From positions 1 through 64,000 of the forward strand of contig NZ_JADILK010000007.1 of assembly GCF_017355165.1 (NCBI RefSeq): a stretch of 64,000 nucleotides of DNA. Direction: 5' to 3'. The stretch comes from Bacillus sp. SD075 (GTDB lineage Bacteria; Bacillota; Bacilli; Bacillales; DSM-1321). Positions 46,909 to 55,394 of the stretch are shown in pieces; the first letter of the stretch is position 1; the number at the start of each line of letters is the position of its first letter. A program made the position numbers and the translations under genes. The notes beneath the pieces are model-generated. The model worked only from the letters and a program-made list of their open reading frames with translations. It had not been told where the DNA came from and did not search any database.

Positions 46909-48183
46909 ATGGAGACAGAACTTAATAAGCCACAGCTCAAAATTCCACCAGCTACGATGGGGGAAAAATTAAGACAGGTTGGACCAGGTATAGTTGTCGC
47001 TGCCACAGGTGTAGGAACTGCCGATTTGATAACATCTATCGTTATTGGAACGTCTTTTGGAATGACCTTTGTATGGGCCATTATTGTCGGTGCAATTTTG
47101 AAATACTTTTTAAATGAAGGTGTAGGACGCTGGTATTTGGCAACTGGACAAACCATGATTGATGGCTGGCATTCATTAGGGAAATGGGCAACAGGTTATT
47201 TTGGTATCTACTCAGTCATTTGGGGATTTATCTATGGAGCAGCTGCAGCATCGACTTCAGCATTGGCCATGCACGCCATGTTTCCAATCATGCCGCTTTG
47301 GGCTTGGGCTATCGTCCATTCGATTGTAGGCTTCGGTCTCGTTTGGACAGGCCGTTATCTGCTGTTTGAACGTGTGATGACAGTTTTAATAGGTGTTATG
47401 TTTGTAACGATTATCGGTACAGCGGTTCTTTTCCTGCCTAGCTTTGGAGATTTCGCAATTGGATTCGTTCCTAGAGTTCCAGAAGGTTCCTTCATTTTAA
47501 TGCTAGGCTTGATTGGTGGAGTTGGTGGAACAATCACTATGGCTTCCTATGGTTATTGGTTAAGTGAAAAAAACTGGAGTGGAAAAGGTTGGATTTCCAT
47601 GATGAGAACAGATACCAAGGTTGCCTATACATTAACAGCTATTTTTACATTGGCTGCATTGATAATCGGTGCTCAATTTCTTGCGGGCACAGGTGTCAGC
47701 ATCCGTGATGATCAAGGGCTTATCCAACTTGCCGAAATGCTTGGGGCTGAGTTTGGCACACCTATGCGTTGGTTATTCTTAATTGCATTTTGGTCTGCAG
47801 CTTTCTCTTCCTTACTTGGAGTTTGGAATGGGGTTCCGTATCTTTTTGCTGACTTTGTCAAAACGATACGCAAGAAAAAAGCTCCAGGAAAACAGGCTGT
47901 ATCAGAAACGGAACCTGCTTATCGTGCCTATCTAACCTGGCTGACATTCCCTCCGATGATTTTGTTTTATTTCGGAAAACCCGTCGAGTTAATCATCATA
48001 TATGGAGCTTTAGGAGCATTATTTATGCCATTCCTGGCGATCTCCCTGATTTTATTATTAAATTCCACAAAGGTAGATAAAGAGTTTAGGAACAAAGCGG
48101 TTCCTAATTTGGTTTTAACGGCTTGTCTCATCATGTTCGTCTATTTAGGGGTTAACGAACTTATTGAAATTTTTACGAAATAA
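46909..48183 (+). CDS. NRAMP-fold transporter lacking the canonical metal motif
   Basis: The protein is 424 residues from the ATG at 46909, 6 nt after AAGGAGG, with about 11 hydrophobic segments. It has the NRAMP opening GPGIVVAATGVGTADLITS, but the DPGN metal motif of helix 1 reads ATGVGTADL, and the MPH motif of helix 6 is replaced by GGTITMASYGYW. Such divergent NRAMP-related proteins probably do not carry manganese or iron. The operon context of ketoacid catabolism makes an organic substrate or a magnesium-like ion possible. It is 69 nt after the thiolase gene and ends at a terminator. Confidence 0.8.
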   Translation: METELNKPQLKIPPATMGEKLRQVGPGIVVAATGVGTADLITSIVIGTSFGMTFVWAIIVGAILKYFLNEGVGRWYLATGQTMIDGWHSLGKWATGYFGIYSVIWGFIYGAAAASTSALAMHAMFPIMPLWAWAIVHSIVGFGLVWTGRYLLFERVMTVLIGVMFVTIIGTAVLFLPSFGDFAIGFVPRVPEGSFILMLGLIGGVGGTITMASYGYWLSEKNWSGKGWISMMRTDTKVAYTLTAIFTLAALIIGAQFLAGTGVSIRDDQGLIQLAEMLGAEFGTPMRWLFLIAFWSAAFSSLLGVWNGVPYLFADFVKTIRKKKAPGKQAVSETEPAYRAYLTWLTFPPMILFYFGKPVELIIIYGALGALFMPFLAISLILLLNSTKVDKEFRNKAVPNLVLTACLIMFVYLGVNELIEIFTK

Positions 48184-48190
48184 TAGGTTT

Positions 48191-48230
48191 AAGGCTATGA
48201 GGAATCTTTTTCCTGATAGCCTTTATTTTT
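48191..48230 (+). terminator. Terminator of the scoAB-thiolase-transporter operon
   Basis: AAGGCTAT/ATAGCCTT and GGAA/TTCC stems (48191-48223) with a 2-nt internal loop, then TATTTTT. Confidence 0.8.
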
Positions 48231-48368
48231 CCCTTTAACTGGTCAGTCTCACTTTCATACGAGGGTTTTTTTACCCCCAAATCTCATTTTCGCTACACCG
48301 TTGGCTCAATAAAAAAAGCATATGTGCTTTACGCCTTCACGGAAAAGCTGATGGTCATCGATAATTAT

Positions 48369-48458
48369 TATACTAAAGAAGGATTCCTAGCAAACATATT
48401 CAATCCAAAAGTAGCTGTGTTTTTCACCCTGGTTTATATCCAGCAGACAAGCACATAG
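48369..48458 (+). pseudogene. LysE/RhtB exporter fragment
   Basis: A 29-codon frame reads EGFLANIFNPKVAVFFTLVY before a stop. It matches the conserved NPKxxLFF region of the LysE/RhtB amino-acid exporter family, with no remaining N or C terminus. It is a short relic. Confidence 0.6.
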
Positions 48459-48674
48459 CTTTTACTTTAGAGTTTGGAATGATATTTCTTTTATATACCA
48501 TTAATTAAAAAATTATATACCTTCATTTAAAATGAAAAATTGAGAAAATCGATGGAGGTGATCTGTGTTCATTCCTTCAATGAAATATGGATCTATGATT
48601 TAATGCATGTAATGGTAGTTGAAAATGGAGTTGCATTTTTTAGGCAGAAGGAATAGACTTGAATAAAATTTAAT

Positions 48675-48765
48675 GTTACGGGAGTCTGTGGAATCAGGCT
48701 GAGAGTATGACTAACTGTCGTAGACCGTTTGAACCTGTTGGGTAATGCCAGCGTAGGGATTGTGA
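48675..48765 (+). ncRNA. TPP (THI-box) riboswitch
   Basis: The hallmarks are in order: GGGAGTC, AGGCTGAGAGT, the variable P3 arm, ACCGTTTGAACCTGTTGGGTAA and TGCCAGCGTAGGGA. Together they make a complete thiamine pyrophosphate aptamer. It lies 70 nt before the LuxE-like gene, with a terminator between, so the six-gene operon should be off when thiamine pyrophosphate is plentiful. Confidence 0.97.
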
Positions 48766-48780
48766 ATAGGGGACCACTAT

Positions 48781-48808
48781 GCACTTTGCTTACGCAAAGT
48801 GCTTTTTT
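48781..48808 (+). terminator. TPP riboswitch terminator
   Basis: GCACTTTGC (48781-48789) and GCAAAGTGC (48794-48802) form a perfect 9-bp stem followed by six T, 26 nt before the first ATG. Confidence 0.95.
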
Positions 48809-48834
48809 ATTTTCTATGAGAGGATGGATTCTAG

Positions 48835-49923
48835 ATGAATCAGCAGCAAATCATAACCCAAAATATTGTTCGCTTTATGCAGAATGAAGTTACATCAGAC
48901 AAGGCATTCAATGAACAGGCCTTGCAATTATTTTCTTATCAATATTATCATAACCTTCCCTATCGAACCTTTTGTTTTCAAAAAGGAAAGACACCAAGGG
49001 TAGTCAAGACATGGAGGGATATTCCGGCCGTTCCGATTAATGCTTTTAAAGAGGTCACGCTAAGCTCCATAGATCCCTCTGGAACAGAAGCGGTTTTCAT
49101 GACGAGCGGAACTACAAAAGGAATTAAGGGCAAACATTATCATCCCACACTGGAAGTGTTTGATGAGTCCATGATTTTAAATTTTAGAAAAAGGTTTATG
49201 AAGGAGACGGAGAAAATCCGCATGGGGGTTCTTTTTCCAACTGAAATGGAAATGCCTAACTCTTCATTAGCCCGCTACTTGGGTCTTGGAATGCGTGAAT
49301 TCGGTACGAAGGATAGTCACTATCTATTAAATGAAAGTGGAATTGATATGGACCGTTTGCTGAAGGACCTTGAGTATGCGGGAAAAACAGGGGAGCCTTA
49401 TGCCCTTGTAGGCGCGAGTTTTAGTTTCGTACATATGATCGAAGAATTAGAACGAATGGGAAAGATATTCCGTTTACCAAAGGGAAGTAAAATCCTTGAT
49501 ACGGGAGGATATAAAAATCAATCAAAGGAATTGGGTTTGGATGAATTCTATGATTTGCTTTCCACTTACTTAGGTGTAGACCGGTCTGATTGTATCAATA
49601 TGTATGGGATGACCGAGCTAAGCACGCAATTTTATGATGATGGTAACGAGACTGTTCCTCCTGTAAAATCGGGACCGCATTGGATAAGGACTAGAGTGAT
49701 TAATCCTTTAAGTGGGGAAGAGGTTCAAAAGGGTGAGCGAGGAGTACTTGTTCATTGTGATTTAGCTAATTTTAATTCGGTCACTACCATCCTAACAGAA
49801 GATTTAGGGGTCGAGGTGGATGATGGTTTTCTTTTATTAGGGAGAGTGCAGGGAACAGAGGCAAAGGGTTGTTCCATAGCGGTGGATGAGTTTTTAAAAG
49901 CTGCAAAGGGATTTTCGGAATGA
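48835..49923 (+). CDS. LuxE-like acyl-protein synthetase (acyl-adenylating)
   Basis: This 362-residue protein belongs to the LuxE acyl-protein-synthetase family. It has AVFMTSGTTKGIKGKHYHP, an adenylate-forming motif, then NMYGMTELSTQFYD and LLLGRVQGTEAKGCSIAVDEF at the end. In luminous bacteria LuxE activates fatty acid with ATP and passes it to LuxC. AGAGGATGG lies before the ATG. The gene is first in a TPP-riboswitch operon and overlaps the LuxC-like gene by 4 nt, so the two probably act as a unit that activates a carboxylic acid. The thiamine link argues against fatty acid as the substrate. Confidence 0.85.
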   Translation: MNQQQIITQNIVRFMQNEVTSDKAFNEQALQLFSYQYYHNLPYRTFCFQKGKTPRVVKTWRDIPAVPINAFKEVTLSSIDPSGTEAVFMTSGTTKGIKGKHYHPTLEVFDESMILNFRKRFMKETEKIRMGVLFPTEMEMPNSSLARYLGLGMREFGTKDSHYLLNESGIDMDRLLKDLEYAGKTGEPYALVGASFSFVHMIEELERMGKIFRLPKGSKILDTGGYKNQSKELGLDEFYDLLSTYLGVDRSDCINMYGMTELSTQFYDDGNETVPPVKSGPHWIRTRVINPLSGEEVQKGERGVLVHCDLANFNSVTTILTEDLGVEVDDGFLLLGRVQGTEAKGCSIAVDEFLKAAKGFSE

Positions 49924-51365
49924 GAGAGTTTGCAGGATATTTACCGGATATAGGGGATGAAGATTTCACAAAAAGGATTTTAGTATTTAAGAGAAAGAAT
50001 GAAGAAGTGGAAGTGGAGATTCCCCTTCTTACGATAGCACAGATGAATAAGGTCGTAGAAAAGGTTAAAAGGGCGAGTGCTGAGACATTAAAAGCATTTA
50101 CAACAGTGGAAATCATGGACATGATTGACAAAGCGATTGAGAGATTGCTGGATCGTCGTTCACCGTACCGTCAAAAGGCTGAACAGCTTCTGCCGATCAT
50201 TACAGGGTACGATGAGGAAATGGTTCGTCTTGGTCTTACATACTATTTGAAGAAATTCCGCAAACATGAACTCCAACGCTTTGTTGTTGAAGATTTTGGA
50301 AATCCCCTGTTGCTTGATGACTTTCAACCTCGTATCAAAGGCGGGTTCTCTAAGGCAGTCGGTCCAAATCTAATCACCCACATTTGGTCGGGGAATGTCC
50401 CTGGTCTTCCTTTGTGGAGTTTTATCTCCGCCTTGCTTACCAAGTCAGGAAACATTGGGAAGGTCTCAAGTGCGGAGCCTTTGTTTGCGGGCTTGTTTGC
50501 CCATTTGTTAGTGGAAATTGAACCTAAATTAGCGGATTGCTTTGCCATTGTTTGGTGGAAAGGAGGCGACGAAGAGCGGGAAACATGCATACTGGAACAA
50601 AGTGATGTTGTAGTAGGCTACGGCGGCAACACTTCGCTTGAGTCTCTTCAAAGACGAACGCCAATAACCACCCGATTTTTGGCTTATGGGCATAAAATCA
50701 GTTTTGGGTTGATCTCTCGTTTTAGCCTGGATTCACAAAAAGCTTTTGAAACGGCACGTCAAGCGGCACTTGATGTCATCCGTTATGACCAGCAAGGCTG
50801 CTACTCTCCTCATATTTTTTATGTCCAACATGGCGGCAATGTTTCACCAAAAGAATTTGCGAGAAATCTTGCACATGAACTCGAAAACATGGAAAAAAGG
50901 TATCCTCGGCGGAGTCTTTCAATGGAAGAGTCTGCAATGCTAGCATCGTGGCGTCAAAGGGAAGAGATGAGCGTTTTTTATGATTCCCAAAAAGAAGTAT
51001 TGGGAAATATTGATTGGACCGTGGTATACGAAGGGAAGGGCATTTCTTTCACTCCAAGTAGTTTAAATCGAGTGATAAAGGTGATAGCCTTTGAAAAAAT
51101 AGAGGACCTGATTCCTTCCATTGAGCCTCACCGTGCTTTCCTCCAAACCGCTGGTATAGCTGCAAGTCCAAGAGAACTTTTTCACTGGGCCGAGTTATTA
51201 GGGGGGATTGGTGTAACGCGGTTGACGGCTTTGGGCAGTATGACGTCCCCAGAAGCGGGATGGCATCACGATGGCCGCTTTAATTTACTAGATTTGATCA
51301 ACATGGTAGATATAGAGTCCTCTGCTGAAGTGTACAGTGAAAGGTTCGCCCCTTATGTTGATTAG
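49920..51365 (+). CDS. LuxC-like acyl-CoA/acyl-protein reductase
   Basis: The 481-residue protein matches the LuxC family: IWSGNVPGLPLWSFISALLTKSGNIGK, DVVVGYGGNTSLESLQRR and the cysteine-bearing DQQGCYSPHIFYVQ, the region of the acyl-enzyme thiol, with GITR-like GVTRLTALGSM near the end. LuxC reduces an activated acyl group with NADPH to an aldehyde. The ATG at 49920 overlaps the LuxE-like stop. With the upstream synthetase and the SDR at the operon end, the set could reduce an acid to an alcohol. No lux genes for luciferase are near. Confidence 0.87.
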   Translation: MREFAGYLPDIGDEDFTKRILVFKRKNEEVEVEIPLLTIAQMNKVVEKVKRASAETLKAFTTVEIMDMIDKAIERLLDRRSPYRQKAEQLLPIITGYDEEMVRLGLTYYLKKFRKHELQRFVVEDFGNPLLLDDFQPRIKGGFSKAVGPNLITHIWSGNVPGLPLWSFISALLTKSGNIGKVSSAEPLFAGLFAHLLVEIEPKLADCFAIVWWKGGDEERETCILEQSDVVVGYGGNTSLESLQRRTPITTRFLAYGHKISFGLISRFSLDSQKAFETARQAALDVIRYDQQGCYSPHIFYVQHGGNVSPKEFARNLAHELENMEKRYPRRSLSMEESAMLASWRQREEMSVFYDSQKEVLGNIDWTVVYEGKGISFTPSSLNRVIKVIAFEKIEDLIPSIEPHRAFLQTAGIAASPRELFHWAELLGGIGVTRLTALGSMTSPEAGWHHDGRFNLLDLINMVDIESSAEVYSERFAPYVD

Positions 51366-51376
51366 GAGGTAATGGA

Positions 51377-52120
51377 ATGGTTTTTTTGACAGTGAATGAT
51401 GTGACATACAGCTATCAGGGCAGAGGGGCAGTTATCAATCGTGTAACATGGAAAGTCGAAGAAGGGGAGTTTCATTGTTTGCTTGGGAAGAGCGGGTGTG
51501 GGAAAACAACGTTATTAAAGCTCGCTGCAGGCTTACTGCAGGTGGATACCGGTACTATTTCCCTGAATGGGAACATCGTAATCAAGCCGTCCACTGAAGC
51601 CGGATTTGTCTTTCAATCCCCAACCCTATTAGAGTGGAAAACTGTAATGGACAACGTTCTGTTGCCCGTTTCCCTTAGAGGGAAAGTGACGGTAAAAGAT
51701 AAAGAGTATGCGATGAAGTTATTGGAGACTGTTGGGTTAGCAGACTATCTTCAGAGGTACCCAGCACAATTATCCGGAGGTCAGCAGAGTCGTGTAGCCA
51801 TTGCAAGGGCACTGGTTGAACAGCCGTCCATGATGTTCTTAGACGAGCCATTTGCCGCACTTGACGCGATTACAAGAGAAGAATTACAGGACGACCTTTT
51901 AAAGATATGCAAGCAGCAAAATACGACAGTCCTTTTTATAACACATGATATTTCAGAAGCTGTTTATCTGTCAGACAGGATAGCGGTAATGGACCAAGGA
52001 AGCATTGTCTATGAAACGGATGTCAATCTTGCAAAGCCGCGAACGGTGGAAATGAGATACAGTTCGTATTTTAATGAACTTTGCTTGCAAATCCGTCAGG
52101 TTATGGGGGGAGCACGGTAA
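51377..52120 (+). CDS. ABC transporter ATP-binding protein (thiamine-precursor type)
   Basis: The 247-residue ATPase has Walker A GKSGCGKTT near residue 38, a Q-loop FQSP, the signature LSGGQQSRVAIARAL and Walker B MMFLDEPFAALD, with the switch His in THDISEA. It resembles the SsuB/ThiZ group that powers nitrate, sulfonate, taurine and pyrimidine-precursor importers. TTAGGAGG precedes the ATG. The stop overlaps the permease start (TAATG). Confidence 0.92.
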   Translation: MVFLTVNDVTYSYQGRGAVINRVTWKVEEGEFHCLLGKSGCGKTTLLKLAAGLLQVDTGTISLNGNIVIKPSTEAGFVFQSPTLLEWKTVMDNVLLPVSLRGKVTVKDKEYAMKLLETVGLADYLQRYPAQLSGGQQSRVAIARALVEQPSMMFLDEPFAALDAITREELQDDLLKICKQQNTTVLFITHDISEAVYLSDRIAVMDQGSIVYETDVNLAKPRTVEMRYSSYFNELCLQIRQVMGGAR

Positions 52121-52878
52121 TGAAACGATTTCCTATATACTCTGTAATCCTTTTACTGTTTTTGCTATTTTTATGGGAAATAGCAGCAAGGTCCATGTCG
52201 GAGCTTGTCCTGCCGACTCCAATTGTGGTTTTCCAAACTCTTTTTGAAGGCATAATGGGCGGATACTTTACCCCCCATATTATCCGAACAACATCAGAGG
52301 TGTTGCTGGGTCTGTGTTTGGGAGGGGTATTTGGATTTGTGGCAGGCATTATTTTGGGAGAGGTACCTTTTTTACGGAAGCTCTTATTTCCTTACATTAT
52401 TGCCAGTCAAGCGGTTCCGAAGCTTGCTTTAGCTCCTCTTTTTATCCTTTGGTTTGGATTTGGAATGACCTCTAAAGTGGTGATTACGGCACTGATCTGT
52501 TTTTTTCCTTTATTGGAGAATACGGTGATGGCTATAAAGTATACGGATAAGCAGAAACAGGAACTTTTCAAAATGCTGGGAGCATCACGCTGGCAAACCT
52601 TGATCCATTTAAAGATACCTGCTGGGATGCCTAGTATTATAGCAGGACTACGCGTAGCGGTTGTTTTGGCAATAGTGGGAGCGGTTGTTGGAGAATTTAT
52701 CGGCGGAAGTGACGGATTAGGAGCTGTGATCATCGCTTCACAGGGAATGATGGATACACCATTAATGTTCGCGACCTTGATTTTGTTAACGGCCATGGGA
52801 ATGGTTCTATATCAGGCAGTGCAACTATTGGAAAAGAAATGGGTCATACGATTTATAAAGGAGACGGAGAAAAAATGA
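52120..52878 (+). CDS. ABC transporter permease (ThiX/SsuC type)
   Basis: The 252-residue protein has six hydrophobic segments and the cytoplasmic coupling motif near residue 160 (LFKMLGASRWQTLIHLKIPAG), typical of the BPD_transp_1 SsuC-like group. The ATG at 52120 overlaps the ATPase stop with GGGGGGAG upstream, and its end overlaps the binding-protein start by 4 nt. As partner of the NMT1-like receptor it should import the precursor. Confidence 0.9.
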   Translation: MKRFPIYSVILLLFLLFLWEIAARSMSELVLPTPIVVFQTLFEGIMGGYFTPHIIRTTSEVLLGLCLGGVFGFVAGIILGEVPFLRKLLFPYIIASQAVPKLALAPLFILWFGFGMTSKVVITALICFFPLLENTVMAIKYTDKQKQELFKMLGASRWQTLIHLKIPAGMPSIIAGLRVAVVLAIVGAVVGEFIGGSDGLGAVIIASQGMMDTPLMFATLILLTAMGMVLYQAVQLLEKKWVIRFIKETEKK

Positions 52879-53903
52879 AATCAAAAGTTATGTTAATGGG
52901 TTTATTATTATTGATGGCAATAATTACAAGCGCTTGTGGAGCGAAGGAAGAGACAACCAAGGAATCGGGATCAGAGAAAATACAGCCGGTCAGAGTAGCG
53001 AATTGGAGTAAGCCGATAACTGAGCAAACGAATTTATTGGTGGATGAGAAGAAACAATTTTTCAAGGATAAAGGATTGGGCGTTTCGGTTATACCAGGAG
53101 AAGGTGGCGGGGATGCCATTAAAAATATTGTTTCTGGACAAGCTGACATTGCGTTTACAGATCCCGGCTCTCTTTTCTTTGCATTAGACAAAGGGGAAAA
53201 GCTGAAAGTGATTTATAATATCTATCCACAAAATGTGTTTAACATTGTATCGTTTAAAGACAAAAACATAAATAAGCCACAGGATCTTAAAGGGAAAACA
53301 ATTGGTGTATATAGTTTAACAAGCGGCACGCGTCAAAATTTATTGGTTCTTCTGCATCAGGCTGGACTCTCGGAAAACGATGTAAAAATCGTGGAGACAG
53401 GATTGTTGAATTTTGCTCCTTTGATGCAAGGAAAGGTGGATGCTACAGCTGCAACAGATACTGGATTAGTAGTCGCTAAACAAAAAGGATTGGGTGAAGT
53501 AAATGTCATGGAAGTAAAAGATCATATGAATGTGCCCAGCGATGTATTTGTTGTCACAGAAAAGACGTATGATGAAAAGAAAGACGTTCTGAAAAAATTT
53601 TTGAAGGCTTATAGTAGCAGTGCACAGTGGATGATCAAAAATCCAGAGGAAGCCGCTGCACTAGCAACTGAATATGCGATTGACGGAAAAGATGAACAAC
53701 AAAACTTGAAAATTATTAAATTGAGAAATGCTTCCAGTGTTTCCTCTGAACCCGATAGTAAGGGACTAGGTGAACTTGATACATCGGTCTTACAAAAAGG
53801 GGCAGATACGTACCAACAATTAGGACTAATTGAAAATAGCATCGATATGAAAGAGTCAGTACGTGACGATTTGCTTCCTAACAAAACGGAGGAGAAAAAA
53901 TGA
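52875..53903 (+). CDS. ABC transporter substrate-binding lipoprotein (NMT1/ThiY-like)
   Basis: The protein is 342 residues from the ATG at 52875, after GGAGACGGAG. The signal peptide ends in the lipobox TSAC (about residues 19-22). The mature domain starts VRVANWSKPITEQTNLLVDEKKQFF and includes GEGGGDAIKNIVSGQADIAFTDPGS, as in the NMT1/THI5-like receptors that bind formylaminopyrimidine and related thiamine precursors. It is anchored outside the membrane. Control by the TPP riboswitch supports a thiamine-related ligand; its exact nature is unknown. Confidence 0.9.
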   Translation: MKSKVMLMGLLLLMAIITSACGAKEETTKESGSEKIQPVRVANWSKPITEQTNLLVDEKKQFFKDKGLGVSVIPGEGGGDAIKNIVSGQADIAFTDPGSLFFALDKGEKLKVIYNIYPQNVFNIVSFKDKNINKPQDLKGKTIGVYSLTSGTRQNLLVLLHQAGLSENDVKIVETGLLNFAPLMQGKVDATAATDTGLVVAKQKGLGEVNVMEVKDHMNVPSDVFVVTEKTYDEKKDVLKKFLKAYSSSAQWMIKNPEEAAALATEYAIDGKDEQQNLKIIKLRNASSVSSEPDSKGLGELDTSVLQKGADTYQQLGLIENSIDMKESVRDDLLPNKTEEKK

Positions 53904-54664
53904 AGAAATTTCAGGGGAAAGTAGTACTGGTGACGGGAGCCAGCCGCGGAATAGGAGCTAGTATTGCCCGTGCCTTTGCGAAAGAAGGGGCACTGGTGAT
54001 CATCAACTACCTGCAAAATCACGAGGCCGCAGAACAGGTTGCAGTGAATTGTACTAAACTGGGCGGTGAAGGGTGGGCTATACAGGGAGATGTCACTTCT
54101 GAATCGTCCGTCAAACAGATGATCGAACAAGTATTGGAAGCGGGGAAAATTGATGTTCTCGTGAATAATGCCTTCAAGTCTTACATTTTTGATGCTGACA
54201 ATCGAAAAATGTCATGGGAGCTGAAATGGGAGGATTATCAGGCGCAAATTGATGGGGCATTGCGCTCAACACATTATATGTGCCAGGCAGTCTTGCCCAT
54301 TATGAAAAAACAGAGCAATGGAAGTATCATCAATATGATTAGCAATCTAGTTCAAAGGCCGATTGTACCTTACCATGAATACACGACAGCAAAAAGTGGA
54401 CTTATGGGGTACAGCCGTAATTTAGCTGCAGAGCTCGGAGCTTTTGGGATCAGGGTCAATTGCGTGGCTCCGGGGCTTGTCTATCCAACTGATACAAGCA
54501 AGGATACAAAAGAAGAGTTGAAGGACCTCATCATATCCCAAACTCCCCTCCGCAGAATTGCAGCACCAGAAGATGTAGCAGGACCCGTATTGTTCCTGGC
54601 ATCAGATTGGAGTCAGTTTATGACAGGGCAAACTTTATTTGTAGATGGCGGGCTTGTGATGTAA
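53900..54664 (+). CDS. SDR oxidoreductase of the TPP operon (FabG-like)
   Basis: The 254-residue SDR has TGASRGIGASIARAF for cofactor binding, Tyr161 and Lys165 in YTTAK, and the closing GQTLFVDGGLVM. The usual NNAG motif reads NNAF. The ATG overlaps the binding-protein stop. FabG-like proteins in thiamine-regulated operons have been noted before, without function. Here it could reduce the aldehyde made by the LuxC-like enzyme to an alcohol, or oxidise a precursor alcohol. Confidence 0.87.
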   Translation: MKKFQGKVVLVTGASRGIGASIARAFAKEGALVIINYLQNHEAAEQVAVNCTKLGGEGWAIQGDVTSESSVKQMIEQVLEAGKIDVLVNNAFKSYIFDADNRKMSWELKWEDYQAQIDGALRSTHYMCQAVLPIMKKQSNGSIINMISNLVQRPIVPYHEYTTAKSGLMGYSRNLAAELGAFGIRVNCVAPGLVYPTDTSKDTKEELKDLIISQTPLRRIAAPEDVAGPVLFLASDWSQFMTGQTLFVDGGLVM

Positions 54665-54728
54665 CGACACGACAATGAATATTTGGTTAGTGAATTTTCA
54701 TTTCATTTACTTCATTTATTTGACCGAA

Positions 54729-54934
54729 TCTTTAAAATATCATGCTTTCGTTGAGCAAGATGTGAGCTTTCCTGATTTAGAGAATTGCATTACAGATGGT
54801 GAGACCGTGTCTCAGGCTGTAGTAATGGCTGAGGATGTAAATGGTAAAATGCTGAGCTTTTATGAGAATGAAAGAGATATATAATAGCTCCAAGTAATGA
54901 AGATGTATTTAATGTCCCGAGGTATGCAGTTTAA
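54729..54934 (+). pseudogene. HicB-like antitoxin fragment
   Basis: One frame reads YHAFVEQDVSFPDLENCITDGETVSQA and a second, after a frame change near 54884, reads IAPSNEDVFNVPR. Both fit the HicB antitoxin family (FPDLPGC.T.G.T..EA), but the first strand is shortened by an in-frame deletion and the frame is broken. No HicA toxin is next to it. A weak GGAGC/GCTCC hairpin with T residues (55003-55025) may end the TPP operon. Confidence 0.6.
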
Positions 54935-55025
54935 TCCTAATAACTGTAGAAACTGATGAGTATAGGGAGGCTGTTTAAGTCTCTCTTATTGTTTGGATTT
55001 TGGGAGCTGAAATGCTCCTTTTTTT

Positions 55026-55394
55026 ATTAGTCTCTGCCTCCTGATTTTACGATAGGCACAGCAAAATCTTATTTGTTTTTCAATTTAAACGGTACCCCCT
55101 TAGTATTTTTATAATGATGGTGATAAAAATAGAAAATAACTTCCGTTGGGAATGAATGTTAAATGAATAGAGGATAAAGATTATTATCTAAAGTAAATGA
55201 CACTGAAATATCAATTCGTGAATGAAAAAAATAGAGTGATAGGATATAATATATTATTGTATTGGAGGTTCATTCTGGAATTTCCTTTTTTTTATGGGTT
55301 TCATTTGTTTATCTCCTCAATGTAAGGGGAAATAAATTATAGTTGTATATGTTTTTATAATAATATTTAGCGTGAAGTAGAGGAGGTTGTTTTA
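55026..55394. other. Gap before the alanine symporter
   Basis: AT-rich sequence of 370 nt between the hicB relic and the symporter gene. No gene, riboswitch or clear operator was recognised. It should contain the symporter promoter. Confidence 0.35.

Noticed and set aside
48835..51365. A bioluminescence lux operon
   Set aside because: Only LuxE-like and LuxC-like genes are present; luxA, luxB and luxD are missing and a TPP riboswitch controls the set.
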